Source: CAYMRB01 sp964392615
GTDB taxonomy: Bacteria; Planctomycetota; UBA8108
DNA length: 20,223 bases
Direction of reading: 5' to 3'
Assembly (NCBI GenBank): GCA_964392615.1
Contig: CAYMRB010000154.1
Coordinates: 1-20,223 of the forward strand
Shown: in pieces, positions 1 to 6,799 of the stretch
Layout of the letters: every line of letters begins with the position of its first letter
Numbering within the stretch: position 1 is the first letter of the stretch
Notes under the pieces: generated by a model
Database searches by the model: none
Seen by the model: only the letters and a program-made list of their open reading frames with translations
Told to the model about the DNA's origin: nothing
Program-made: the position numbers and the translations under genes

Positions 1-1
1 G

Positions 2-52
2 CGCTCCGGTGATCCCACGATCGTCCGAGAGAGCAGCGCGGTAGACCGGTGA
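2..52 (+). CDS. C-terminal end of an upstream gene (partial)
   Basis: An open frame enters from the left edge and ends at a TGA at 50-52. Its last residues read RSGDPTIVRESSAVDR. The stop overlaps the GTG start of the next gene as GTGA (49-52), the usual arrangement of translationally coupled genes. Codon third positions are GC-rich like the neighbours. Too little is present to name a product. It suggests that the acyltransferase downstream is an internal gene of an operon that begins outside the window. Confidence 0.45.
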   Translation, partial: RSGDPTIVRESSAVDR

Positions 53-1041
53 CGACAAACGGTACGCCTCCGGGCGCCTCCGACAACGGCTCGGGCCGTG
101 CGGCTGCGTCTGCCGACACGAGCGCCGCGGCAGGCCCGAAGAAGGACCGACGTCGACGCGTTCCGGGCGGCGTGCGCGGCCGGATCGCCTACTTGGTCGC
201 GCGTCCGTTCTTCGCGCTCGCGTTCGTCATCGGCCGAGTGCTGCCGGCATCGTGGCTTCTCGCGATCGGGCGGTCAGCATCGCGGGCAGTGTGGGTGCTC
301 TTTCGCGGTGTGCGGGCGAACCTGCTCGCGAACGCGGCGCATATCCTCGGGCCCGAGTCGACCTCGCGTGATCGCGAACGGCTCGGCAAGGAGACGCTCG
401 CGAGCTTCGCGACGTTCATCATCGAATGGGTCGCGCCGAAATGCATCGCGCGACCGCAGGGCGTCTTCGACGCGTTGGAGGGACGCGAGCACTTCGACGA
501 CGCCGTCGCCCAGGACAGCGGCACGATCCTGATCACACTCCACATGGGCAACTACGAGCTGCCGAGCCGCGAGCTCGCAGCGCTGCGTCAGGACGTCACG
601 ATCGTCAACAACCGCGAGCGCATCGCGTTCCTCGAGCGGCTACGGTCGCGGACGCGGCGATCGCGGCATCTCGACGAGATCCTCATCGACAACTCGCCGT
701 TCTTCGCGATCGATGTGCGCGAGCGGCTGCGCCGAGGCGGAGTCGTTCTGCTGGCCGCTGACCAGATCGCCGCGCACGACGCGGAGCGGTTTCCGTTTCT
801 GCACGGCGAGGCGCCGTTCTCGCTGTGGCCGGCGCGCCTCGCCCGTTCGACGGGAGCGCCGATCGTGCCCGCGTTCTGCGTCCGCGCGGCGGACGGCTCC
901 TACCGCGTCCGTCTCGAGAAGCCGATCGTCACCGCTGACCGCGAACCGCGCGAGATCACGGCCGAGATCGTCGCGGTGCTGGCGCGCTGTCTCGCTCGTC
1001 ATCCGGAGCAGTGGCTGATGGTCCACGACTTCTGGGGGTAG
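49..1041 (+). CDS. LpxL/HtrB-family lysophospholipid/lipid A acyltransferase
   Basis: This is a 330-residue membrane-associated acyltransferase of the LpxL/HtrB family, which transfers acyl chains to lipid A precursors or related lipids at the inner face of the inner membrane. The catalytic H-x4-E motif is seen as HMGNYE (His165, Glu170), followed by the family pattern LRRGGVVLLAADQ and the substrate-side segment around ARSTGAPIVPAF. A hydrophobic anchor lies near residues 46-75. The N-terminal 40 residues are low-complexity and basic (GPKKDRRRR) and longer than usual. The GTG start is chosen because it forms a GTGA overlap with the upstream stop. The 3' end runs 86 bases into the convergent LolA-like gene. 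The family is clear, but the exact acceptor is unknown; LpxL-like enzymes also occur in aryl-polyene and ornithine-lipid clusters. Confidence 0.85.
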   Translation: MTTNGTPPGASDNGSGRAAASADTSAAAGPKKDRRRRVPGGVRGRIAYLVARPFFALAFVIGRVLPASWLLAIGRSASRAVWVLFRGVRANLLANAAHILGPESTSRDRERLGKETLASFATFIIEWVAPKCIARPQGVFDALEGREHFDDAVAQDSGTILITLHMGNYELPSRELAALRQDVTIVNNRERIAFLERLRSRTRRSRHLDEILIDNSPFFAIDVRERLRRGGVVLLAADQIAAHDAERFPFLHGEAPFSLWPARLARSTGAPIVPAFCVRAADGSYRVRLEKPIVTADREPREITAEIVAVLARCLARHPEQWLMVHDFWG

Positions 1042-1825
1042 GCTTGCCCAGTCGGACGACGCGGGTCTGGGGCGGCACATCGAGTTCGAACGCGCGCGGA
1101 TCGATCTTCGCGCCAGGCTCCCACGACAGGATCTGCATGCGAACGCGGTCGCCGCTCGTCTCGGTTTGGACGTACTCGACGACGCGGTAGTCGACCAGCG
1201 TGACGCGGATCTCCTGAAGGCGGGACGTGGCGCCGCGGTCCTTGGCTCCCTTGGGCGTCTTGTGCTTCGGCGGCTCTGCGTCCCTTGATTTCGCGTGCTT
1301 GGGTGTCAGTCGTAGCACGACTTCCTCGCGCGGTCTCCCCTGCGGGCCGGCGCGAGTCTGGCGCGTTAGCGCGATCGTGTGGTTCTTCTGCAGGCTGCGC
1401 CAGTCGCCGGTGAATAGAGGCAGGCTGGCGCCTCGACTCGCGCCCACGCCGCCGCCTTGGGACGGGTCGCGTGCGGCGGGGTAGATCTCCATGCGTGCGA
1501 GTTCGGGATAGTAGAGGCGCATTTCGCCGTCGCGCACGAGGAGGAGGCTCTCGACGCGACCGTCCCGATCGGTCGTCGTGATGGCGAGGCGTCCCTTTGC
1601 AAAGACGAGGTCGGCTTCCGAGACGCGGGGACGGCGCAGGATGCGGAGTTTCTTCTCTTGGCGAAACCGCACGCGGAGCGTCGTGACTCGGGCCGAACGG
1701 CGAGCGAGTTCCTTGAGGTAGGCCGCGACCTCGGGCTGCGACGCGGAGTCTTGTGCGCCCACGAGCGGGGAGAGGGCGAGTGCTGAGGTCAGGGCGAGCA
1801 GAGCGGATCGCGAGAGTGAGGGCAT
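956..1825 (-). CDS. LolA-like outer-membrane lipoprotein carrier family protein
   Basis: This 289-residue protein has a Sec signal peptide (hydrophobic residues about 6-22, probable cleavage after LVGA) and a LolA-type fold. The segment RVTTLRVRFRQEKKLRI, then a beta-rich stretch with SEADLVFAKGRLAI and MRLYYPELARMEIY, matches the family pattern of an amphipathic half-barrel that binds lipid acyl chains. LolA proteins carry lipoproteins across the periplasm; relatives serve lipid export. It is longer than the usual roughly 200 residues, with a basic insertion rich in Lys and Pro (around KHKTPKGAKDR) and an Arg/Pro-rich tail lying over the end of the convergent acyltransferase gene. No good ribosome binding site is visible before the ATG at 1825. 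It may be a LolA paralogue rather than the housekeeping LolA. Confidence 0.75.
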   Translation of the reverse strand: MPSLSRSALLALTSALALSPLVGAQDSASQPEVAAYLKELARRSARVTTLRVRFRQEKKLRILRRPRVSEADLVFAKGRLAITTTDRDGRVESLLLVRDGEMRLYYPELARMEIYPAARDPSQGGGVGASRGASLPLFTGDWRSLQKNHTIALTRQTRAGPQGRPREEVVLRLTPKHAKSRDAEPPKHKTPKGAKDRGATSRLQEIRVTLVDYRVVEYVQTETSGDRVRMQILSWEPGAKIDPRAFELDVPPQTRVVRLGKPTPRSRGPSATAPDDERDSAPAPRRSRP

Positions 1826-2014
1826 GTTAGCGTCAGGGTAGAGCAGAAGCCCCGCACGATCGGACGGCGGAGCGGAGGAACGGGTGCGATCGTACCGCGA
1901 GCGCGTCGGCGGCGAAAGCGCCGTCGAGACGGCCTCGGGGAAGCCTCGCCCCAGAGTAACGTGTCGGCGGGACGCGGCGGCCGACGCCCCCGACTCGACC
2001 GCCGACCAGCGCTT

Positions 2015-2230
2015 TCAGGCTGCCGGGGGTGCCACGAGGGCACGGACGTACCCGGTTCCGTCCTCGCTGTGAAACAACTCCGCATCGCGTAGCGCGGCGG
2101 CGACGACGAGCTCCGCAGCCTTCGGGTCCGTGTTCTTGGGCCCGGGAGGTCGAGGGATCTCTGCGCGATCGAGCGCGAGCAAGTCTTCGACGGCCTTCCC
2201 GCTGGCCGACGATGAGAACGGGCGCGCCAC
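2015..2230 (-). CDS. Small unrecognised ORF, possibly a gene remnant
   Basis: A short frame of 71 residues starts at a GTG. It has GC-rich third positions and a protein-like sequence ending with DAELFHSEDGTGYVRALVAP. The ELFH-x-DG-x-x-Y pattern resembles a segment I associate with phage or plasmid primase/helicase proteins, but that is from memory and weak. The frame closes early at 2015, and I see no partner domain on either side, so it may be a decayed fragment. No ribosome binding site is evident. It could also be a chance open frame in GC-rich DNA. Confidence 0.3.
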   Translation of the reverse strand: MARPFSSSASGKAVEDLLALDRAEIPRPPGPKNTDPKAAELVVAAALRDAELFHSEDGTGYVRALVAPPAA

Positions 2231-2312
2231 AGCGCGGAACCTGGATCAGCGGGTCGCGCGCGATGGCGCTGCGGCATCGTGGGCTCGAGTGTCAGCCGGT
2301 CCTGACAAGGCC

Positions 2313-2332
2313 CCACGCGGCGGACCGCGTGG
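2313..2332 (-). terminator. Hairpin after the distal porin gene, candidate terminator
   Basis: A perfect 8-bp inverted repeat, CCACGCGG / CCGCGTGG with a 4-base loop, begins 8 bases beyond the stop codon of the distal porin. A weaker 5-bp stem (GTCAG/CTGAC, 2291-2306) follows. There is no U-tract, so this is a candidate end-of-operon structure rather than a classical intrinsic terminator. Confidence 0.45.
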
Positions 2333-2340
2333 AACGATGC

Positions 2341-3951
2341 TCAGAATTGAAACTGCCCGCGCACGAAGATCTCGTAGAGATCTTCGGCGCCTTGGCCGTA
2401 GAAGTCGCCGAGAAACGCGCCGGCGGTACCGACATCGAGTTGGAACCCTTCGGCGACGGTCACGGTCAAGGCGCCGGCGACCTCGACGCCCATGTCGCGG
2501 CTGCCGCCGCGGCTGCGCGTCGCCTGGAACCAGCCGGCCGTGAGCTCTGCTCGGAGCCACTCGAGAATCGGTATGCGTGCGCGGCCCTGCACGGTCCACA
2601 GTCCGGCGCCGCCGTTGCCGAGATCCACGGCGAGGTCGTTGACGTCCGACGGCGGATTGGACGTGAAAATGTGGTTGTAGGCCCAATAGCCCTCGGTGCC
2701 GACGAGGCCTTGCACGGTCGTGAAGCGCCCGTCGGTGCGACCGCCAGCGTCGCCGCTCGAGTAGAGCGTCTGCAGGCTCAGCTCGACCGGGCCCACGGGG
2801 TGCGCCGCCTCGAGCTTGAAGGCGTAGCCGGTGTGGCTGTCGCTGGAGTCGAATCCGGCGACGACGTTGCCGTTCCCGTCGAGCGTGCCGACACCGAGGC
2901 GGCCGACGTTGAGAATCGCGAACCCGCGCAGTTCGAGCTTGCCGATCGACACCTCGAGGGTCGGGCCGATCCAGGCCTCGTCGGTGTCGCCCATGGGCAA
3001 CCCTTCGCCTATGCGCAGGTAGTAAGCGTGAGCGCCGAGAGCGAGGGCGTCGAAGCAGCCGACACGATCGGAAAGATCGTGCACCCAGTCGAGAACGATG
3101 AGCGAGCCGTCTTCCGCGATGACGTCGTCGTTAACGGCGCCCACGCCGTCGATGAGACGCAGATAGCCGACACGGTAGCTCGCCGGCCCGCAGGCGCCGA
3201 GGAGCGCCGCGCCGCCAGTATTGAAGTCCCAATCCGCGCTGAAGAGCGTGTCGCCGAAGTGATCGGATAGAGGGAGGATGCCGGCGACGACGCGCTGATC
3301 GGCAAAGGGCTCGGCGAAGAGGTAACCGTATCGGACGCCGCGCGCCTCGAGGCGGTTGAACGGATTGACCGTGGGGGTGCCGGCGCGCGGGTCGCTGACG
3401 TTGGGGCTGGTGCCACCGAAGCCGCCGCGGAACTCAGTCTGCACGAAGCCTCCGGCAGGGACGCCCTTCGGGGCGACGCCGAGGTTGAGGCGCAGACGCT
3501 GACGCATGAAGTCGTAGCTGCGCGTATCGGTAATCGTGGTGCCGCCGGGTCCGGGCAGGTCGCTCGCGTTGTACATCACCCGGTACTGCAGCCCGAAGCC
3601 GAGGGACAGGAACTCCTCGAGGTCGAACTGCCGCACGGCGGTGTCGCCACGCGGCGTCCAGATGCCGGGGAACTGAAAGAGATCGCCGCCGCCACTTCCG
3701 CCGTCGCCGTCCGGAATGTCGTCGCTGTCCTCGACGGCGTCCGTGGCGCCGACGAGCGCCCCGCGCAGGCGGGCGATCTCGTCGCGCTGTTCTTGCAGCA
3801 GCGCCTCGTGCTCGCGTTGTGTGTTCTCGAGCCGACGGATGCGGTCGTCGACGCTCTCGTCCGCGGGGCCTTCGCCGCGGACGGTCGGGACTATGGCGAG
3901 GGAACCGACGAGAGAGCACAGGAGCACCGGGAGAATCGGGCGTTTCGTCAT
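2341..3951 (-). CDS. Outer-membrane porin with N-terminal coiled coil
   Basis: This 536-residue protein starts at ATG 3951, where a signal peptide begins (MTKRPILPVLLCSLVGSL); the frame extends upstream without protein-like content. After cleavage near VRG comes a short coiled coil (about residues 34-63, IRRLENTQREHEALLQEQRD), as in porins whose N-terminal coil contacts peptidoglycan or trimerises. The rest is alternating beta-strand sequence with aromatic girdles and ends in FVRGQFQF, a terminal Phe typical of BAM-assembled barrels. Segments such as GVRYGYLFAEPFADQRVVAGILP suit a large porin of 16 or more strands. The substrate is unknown. It is the last gene of the arsenate-respiration run, separated from the O/P-type porin by two hairpins, so it may be expressed at a different level. 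Confidence 0.75.
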   Translation of the reverse strand: MTKRPILPVLLCSLVGSLAIVPTVRGEGPADESVDDRIRRLENTQREHEALLQEQRDEIARLRGALVGATDAVEDSDDIPDGDGGSGGGDLFQFPGIWTPRGDTAVRQFDLEEFLSLGFGLQYRVMYNASDLPGPGGTTITDTRSYDFMRQRLRLNLGVAPKGVPAGGFVQTEFRGGFGGTSPNVSDPRAGTPTVNPFNRLEARGVRYGYLFAEPFADQRVVAGILPLSDHFGDTLFSADWDFNTGGAALLGACGPASYRVGYLRLIDGVGAVNDDVIAEDGSLIVLDWVHDLSDRVGCFDALALGAHAYYLRIGEGLPMGDTDEAWIGPTLEVSIGKLELRGFAILNVGRLGVGTLDGNGNVVAGFDSSDSHTGYAFKLEAAHPVGPVELSLQTLYSSGDAGGRTDGRFTTVQGLVGTEGYWAYNHIFTSNPPSDVNDLAVDLGNGGAGLWTVQGRARIPILEWLRAELTAGWFQATRSRGGSRDMGVEVAGALTVTVAEGFQLDVGTAGAFLGDFYGQGAEDLYEIFVRGQFQF

Positions 3952-3991
3952 GGCTCGGAACGGTGAATTATGTATGAGGGGCGCGTGAAGT

Positions 3992-4023
3992 CCTGCCGAG
4001 CCGAGGAGGGTCGGCTCGGCAGG
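3992..4023 (-). terminator. Strong hairpin between the two porin genes (second of two)
   Basis: A perfect 13-bp stem, CCTGCCGAGCCGA (3992-4004) with its complement at 4011-4023, encloses a 6-base loop. It lies 41-72 bases upstream of the distal porin ATG on the minus strand. No U-tract follows. It could be a terminator, an attenuator or an mRNA-stabilising stem. Confidence 0.55.
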
Positions 4024-4046
4024 GGTGCTCTCGCACCTACGGTACA

Positions 4047-4075
4047 CGTCGGCCGATCGCCGGGATCGGCCGACG
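4047..4075 (-). terminator. Strong hairpin just after the O/P-type porin stop (first of two)
   Basis: A perfect 12-bp stem, CGTCGGCCGATC (4047-4058) with its complement at 4064-4075, encloses a 5-base loop. It begins 3 bases after the stop codon of the phosphate-porin-like gene. It is the likely main 3' boundary of the arr transcript, with the distal porin made by read-through or from its own promoter. A U-tract is absent. Confidence 0.6.
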
Positions 4076-4078
4076 GAA

Positions 4079-5362
4079 TCAGAACATGATCGACCAGCGC
4101 ACGAGGAACATGTGTGCGTCGCCGACCGTATCGACGTTGGAGTACACGTAGTTGAACATCATGCGGACGACCGGGTTCCAGTACCAGTTGACCCCGCCGA
4201 CCACGTCGGTCAGCTTGCCGCCTTGAATGGAGCCCTCGTCGAGGTCGAGCTGCGACACGCGCGCCACGACCTCCCAGGCACCGATGCCGCCGTCGACCAG
4301 CCAGTTCGCGTTCGGCTTGACGCGACCGAACGATCCCTTCTTGAAGTCGTACGGCCGGGACTCGCCGGTCAGGAAGTAGCTGGCCATGCCGTACCAACCC
4401 CAGAAGAACCCGTCCTTCGCGCCGCGCTCACCGTCGGTGACGGAGCCCATGAGCTCGCCCTGGATCGACAGCGGCCCGAGTACCGCAGCCGCCTCGACGC
4501 CGGCGCGCTGCTCGACGTCCGCGCTCAGGAAACCCGTGTTGACGAATTGCGGCGCGTGACGCGCCGACGGACGCTGGCGGTAGCGCACCACGTCGCCCAG
4601 CGGGTTGCGGGCGGTGTACGCGGCACCGATGTGCACGAGCTGCGTCCCGTCGTCGTTCCGGATCGGAGCCGCGGTCAAGCGCGCGGTACCCGCGTAGTTC
4701 GAGTCGCCGACCGTCGTGCCGTACAGATCGCCGCCGTCGTCGAGGAAGATACCCGCCGCGTAGGTCAGCGGGAACATCTCCTCGCAGTGGCCGTGGATCA
4801 ACGCACCGACGTTACGAGCCGGCGTGAAGACACTCGTCAGCGATCGCTCCATCAGCGAGATGTAGTTGCTGCTCGTCAGCTCTTCGAGGCCGAACGGCTC
4901 CTTGAAGTGGCCGACGCGGACATTTCCGACGACCGGCAGATCGGTCACGCCGACGTAGACGTCGCGGAAGTCCGCGTCACCGCCGGAGAAGTCGTACTGC
5001 GCCTTGTACTCGATACGCTTCCAGATCTTGCCCGACATGTAGAAGCGAGCGCGACGGAACCGCACGCCGTCCGGCAGACCGCCGATGGCCGCCTCGAGCT
5101 GTCCGTCTCCGTCCATGATCGAGAAGTCGATGTGCGCACGACCACCAAGCTTGAGCTTGAACTGACCGTCCGCGGTCGCGAAGTTGATCCCGTTGTTGTA
5201 GTACGCGCGCAGCGTCGACTTGTCGCCCAGCTTGAGTGCCTTCAGCGCCGCGATGTCCTGCTTCATCTCCTCGAACTCGGCGCTCGACACGCCCTGTGCG
5301 AGCGATTGCGAAGCCCCGAACATCACGATCGCCGCGATGGCGACACACCCGATTCTCTGCAT
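4079..5362 (-). CDS. Phosphate-selective porin O/P family outer-membrane protein
   Basis: This 427-residue protein belongs to the porin O/P family (OprP/OprO-like), whose best-studied members pass phosphate or polyphosphate. Start at ATG 5362 is chosen because a GGAGGAAG ribosome binding site sits 5 bases upstream and a signal peptide follows (cleavage near SLAQ). A short helical stretch (about residues 28-44) leads to the barrel. Family hallmarks are FRRARFYMSGKIWKRIEYKA, then RVGHFKEPFGLEELTSS and FTPARNVGALIHG; the chain ends in a C-terminal Phe. It lies 96 bases after arrD on the same strand, so co-transcription with arrCABD is likely. Because arsenate mimics phosphate, I infer a role in arsenate entry to the periplasm. 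The actual ion selectivity cannot be read from this sequence. Confidence 0.85.
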   Translation of the reverse strand: MQRIGCVAIAAIVMFGASQSLAQGVSSAEFEEMKQDIAALKALKLGDKSTLRAYYNNGINFATADGQFKLKLGGRAHIDFSIMDGDGQLEAAIGGLPDGVRFRRARFYMSGKIWKRIEYKAQYDFSGGDADFRDVYVGVTDLPVVGNVRVGHFKEPFGLEELTSSNYISLMERSLTSVFTPARNVGALIHGHCEEMFPLTYAAGIFLDDGGDLYGTTVGDSNYAGTARLTAAPIRNDDGTQLVHIGAAYTARNPLGDVVRYRQRPSARHAPQFVNTGFLSADVEQRAGVEAAAVLGPLSIQGELMGSVTDGERGAKDGFFWGWYGMASYFLTGESRPYDFKKGSFGRVKPNANWLVDGGIGAWEVVARVSQLDLDEGSIQGGKLTDVVGGVNWYWNPVVRMMFNYVYSNVDTVGDAHMFLVRWSIMF

Positions 5363-5458
5363 CTGACCTTCCTCCATGTGGGAATGCGCTTCGACTGTCC
5401 GTGTCCGCTACGTCGGAAGAGTTGATTCGGACTACGAGAGAACTCCGATCTCGACCGC

Positions 5459-6088
5459 TCAGTTTGAGGAAAAGTTCGCCGTCTCGTGCTTCGCGAAGGC
5501 CAGCAGCAGCTCACCGAGCGCCGTGTAAACGGGGTGACGATTCGCTCGAATGATTGCGCCCGCGAACAGCGGCAACCAGGTTCCGAGATGTGTCGTCCAG
5601 AACTCGCGTTGCCGCTCCTCCCACACCGCCTCTCCGCGCGTGACGTCCTGGAAAGCGAGCCAGTACATGAACTCCAGCTCGTGCGTGATGTGATCCGGCG
5701 CCTCGTGGACGCCCTCGGCACGTGCGAGGCCAGCGTCGGCATAGGCCTCGGCGACGAACCGACTGACCTGCCCCATGATCTGGCGCTCCGGGTCGAGGTA
5801 GAGCGATGCGTACGGCGAAGCGTCGAGCTCGTACGGTCCGAGGAACAGCTTCGCAAACGCGACCGACGCCTTCTCCCGGTTCGCCCAGGTTGCGGACAGC
5901 GCAGAGGCGGTGCCTGTCGCATGCGCATCGAGCGCCGGCGAGAGCCGCGCGATCGACTGCCGCAGATCGTCGGCTAGCCGGTCGTCCCAGTCGGCTGGCC
6001 GAACGAACAGCCGGGCGAGTATCGAGTACGCGTTCGCTCGAAGAGTGGCCGGATCGGGGCGGCACTCGCCGTTCGTGTCGTCCGTCAT
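5459..6088 (-). CDS. arrD: TorD/DmsD-family chaperone for the arsenate reductase
   Basis: This 209-residue all-helical cytoplasmic protein belongs to the TorD family, which binds the Tat signal or apoprotein of molybdoenzymes until the cofactor is inserted. Family features are the FLGPYELDASPYASLYLD segment (about 83-99) and the conserved core PDHITHELEFMYWL (131-144). The ATG at 6088 shares its A with the stop of the upstream ferredoxin gene (TGATG), so translation is coupled; the frame upstream of it overlaps arrB and is not used. Its position directly after arrA and arrB, the former with a twin-arginine signal, indicates that ArrA is its client. The symbol follows the known arrCABD arrangement and is given by context. 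Confidence 0.88.
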   Translation of the reverse strand: MTDDTNGECRPDPATLRANAYSILARLFVRPADWDDRLADDLRQSIARLSPALDAHATGTASALSATWANREKASVAFAKLFLGPYELDASPYASLYLDPERQIMGQVSRFVAEAYADAGLARAEGVHEAPDHITHELEFMYWLAFQDVTRGEAVWEERQREFWTTHLGTWLPLFAGAIIRANRHPVYTALGELLLAFAKHETANFSSN

Positions 6089-6783
6089 CAGAACTGGCGA
6101 ATGTAGAAGACGTTCGGCTTGGTGCCCTTCTCCTTGTGGAGAACTCGAGGCGTGTGCTTTGACAGCTCCTTGCGCGCGGGGCTCTTGCGGTCGTTGAGAT
6201 CGCCGAAGATCCTCGCACCCGAAGGACAACTGACCACGCACCACGGCAACTCGCCGTCAGCGACACGGTGGTCGCACATCGTGCACTTCTCGACGATCCC
6301 ACGCTCGCGGACGCCCGGGTACGTCTTCGCCCTCGCGGGGTTGTAGTGAGGCAGCGACGTGCCGACCTTCTCCGCGACCTCCGGTCCGGTTGCCGTGCAG
6401 CCCGCGATTGCCGCGGGCGAGTCCTTCTGGTAGCGCCGATGTGGAATGTCGTGGTTGAAGAAAATCGAGCCGTACGGACAGGCCACCTGGCACGCACGAC
6501 AGCCGATACAGAGATCGGCGTCGTGAAGTGTCAGGCCGTCGTCCGACTTGTGCATCGCCGTCGTCGGACAGTTGGTGACGCAGGGTGCGTTCTCACAGTG
6601 ATTGCAGAGCGTCGGGATGTAGCGGTAGCGCACGTCGGGGAACTTGCCGACGGTCTCGGTGAGGTGGTTCGACCAGTGAAAGCCCTCGGGCACGTTGTTT
6701 TCGGTCTTGCAGGCGAGATCGCACGCGGCACAGCCGACACACCGGTGAAGATCGATCACCATTCCGTAGTTCTTGGCAGCCAT
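6088..6783 (-). CDS. arrB: Arsenate respiratory reductase, iron-sulfur subunit ArrB
   Basis: This 231-residue ferredoxin-type subunit passes electrons from the membrane anchor to ArrA in the periplasm. Four cysteine sets for four [4Fe-4S] clusters are visible: Cys15/18/21/25, Cys60/63/68/72, Cys92/95/98/102 and Cys167/170/182/186. The start (GMVIDLHRCVGCAACDLACK), the internal YIPTLCNHCENAPCV and PHRR segments and the C-terminus (VFYIRQF) closely resemble ArrB as I remember it, more than DmsB, PsrB or TtrB. There is no Tat signal, so it probably travels with ArrA. A GGAGGAG site precedes the ATG, which lies 16 bases after arrA. Its stop overlaps the arrD start by one base. Confidence 0.9.
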   Translation of the reverse strand: MAAKNYGMVIDLHRCVGCAACDLACKTENNVPEGFHWSNHLTETVGKFPDVRYRYIPTLCNHCENAPCVTNCPTTAMHKSDDGLTLHDADLCIGCRACQVACPYGSIFFNHDIPHRRYQKDSPAAIAGCTATGPEVAEKVGTSLPHYNPARAKTYPGVRERGIVEKCTMCDHRVADGELPWCVVSCPSGARIFGDLNDRKSPARKELSKHTPRVLHKEKGTKPNVFYIRQF

Positions 6784-6799
6784 CGTTCTCCTCCGCCTC

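Larger units (their letters stand above)
1826..2340. other. Gene-poor interval
   Basis: About 515 bases lie between the LolA-like gene and the distal porin. Apart from the small minus-strand frame at 2015-2230 and the hairpins near 2291-2332, I see no recognisable gene, RNA or repeat. The open frames here on the other strand lack any protein-like pattern. Confidence 0.5.

Noticed and set aside
2029..3270. Plus-strand frame of 413 codons opposite the distal porin
   Set aside because: Composition typical of an antisense shadow (Ala/Val/Glu/Arg) and no start signal.
4025..5425. Plus-strand frame of 466 codons opposite the O/P-type porin
   Set aside because: Shadow frame; the minus strand has a signal peptide, a ribosome binding site and family motifs.
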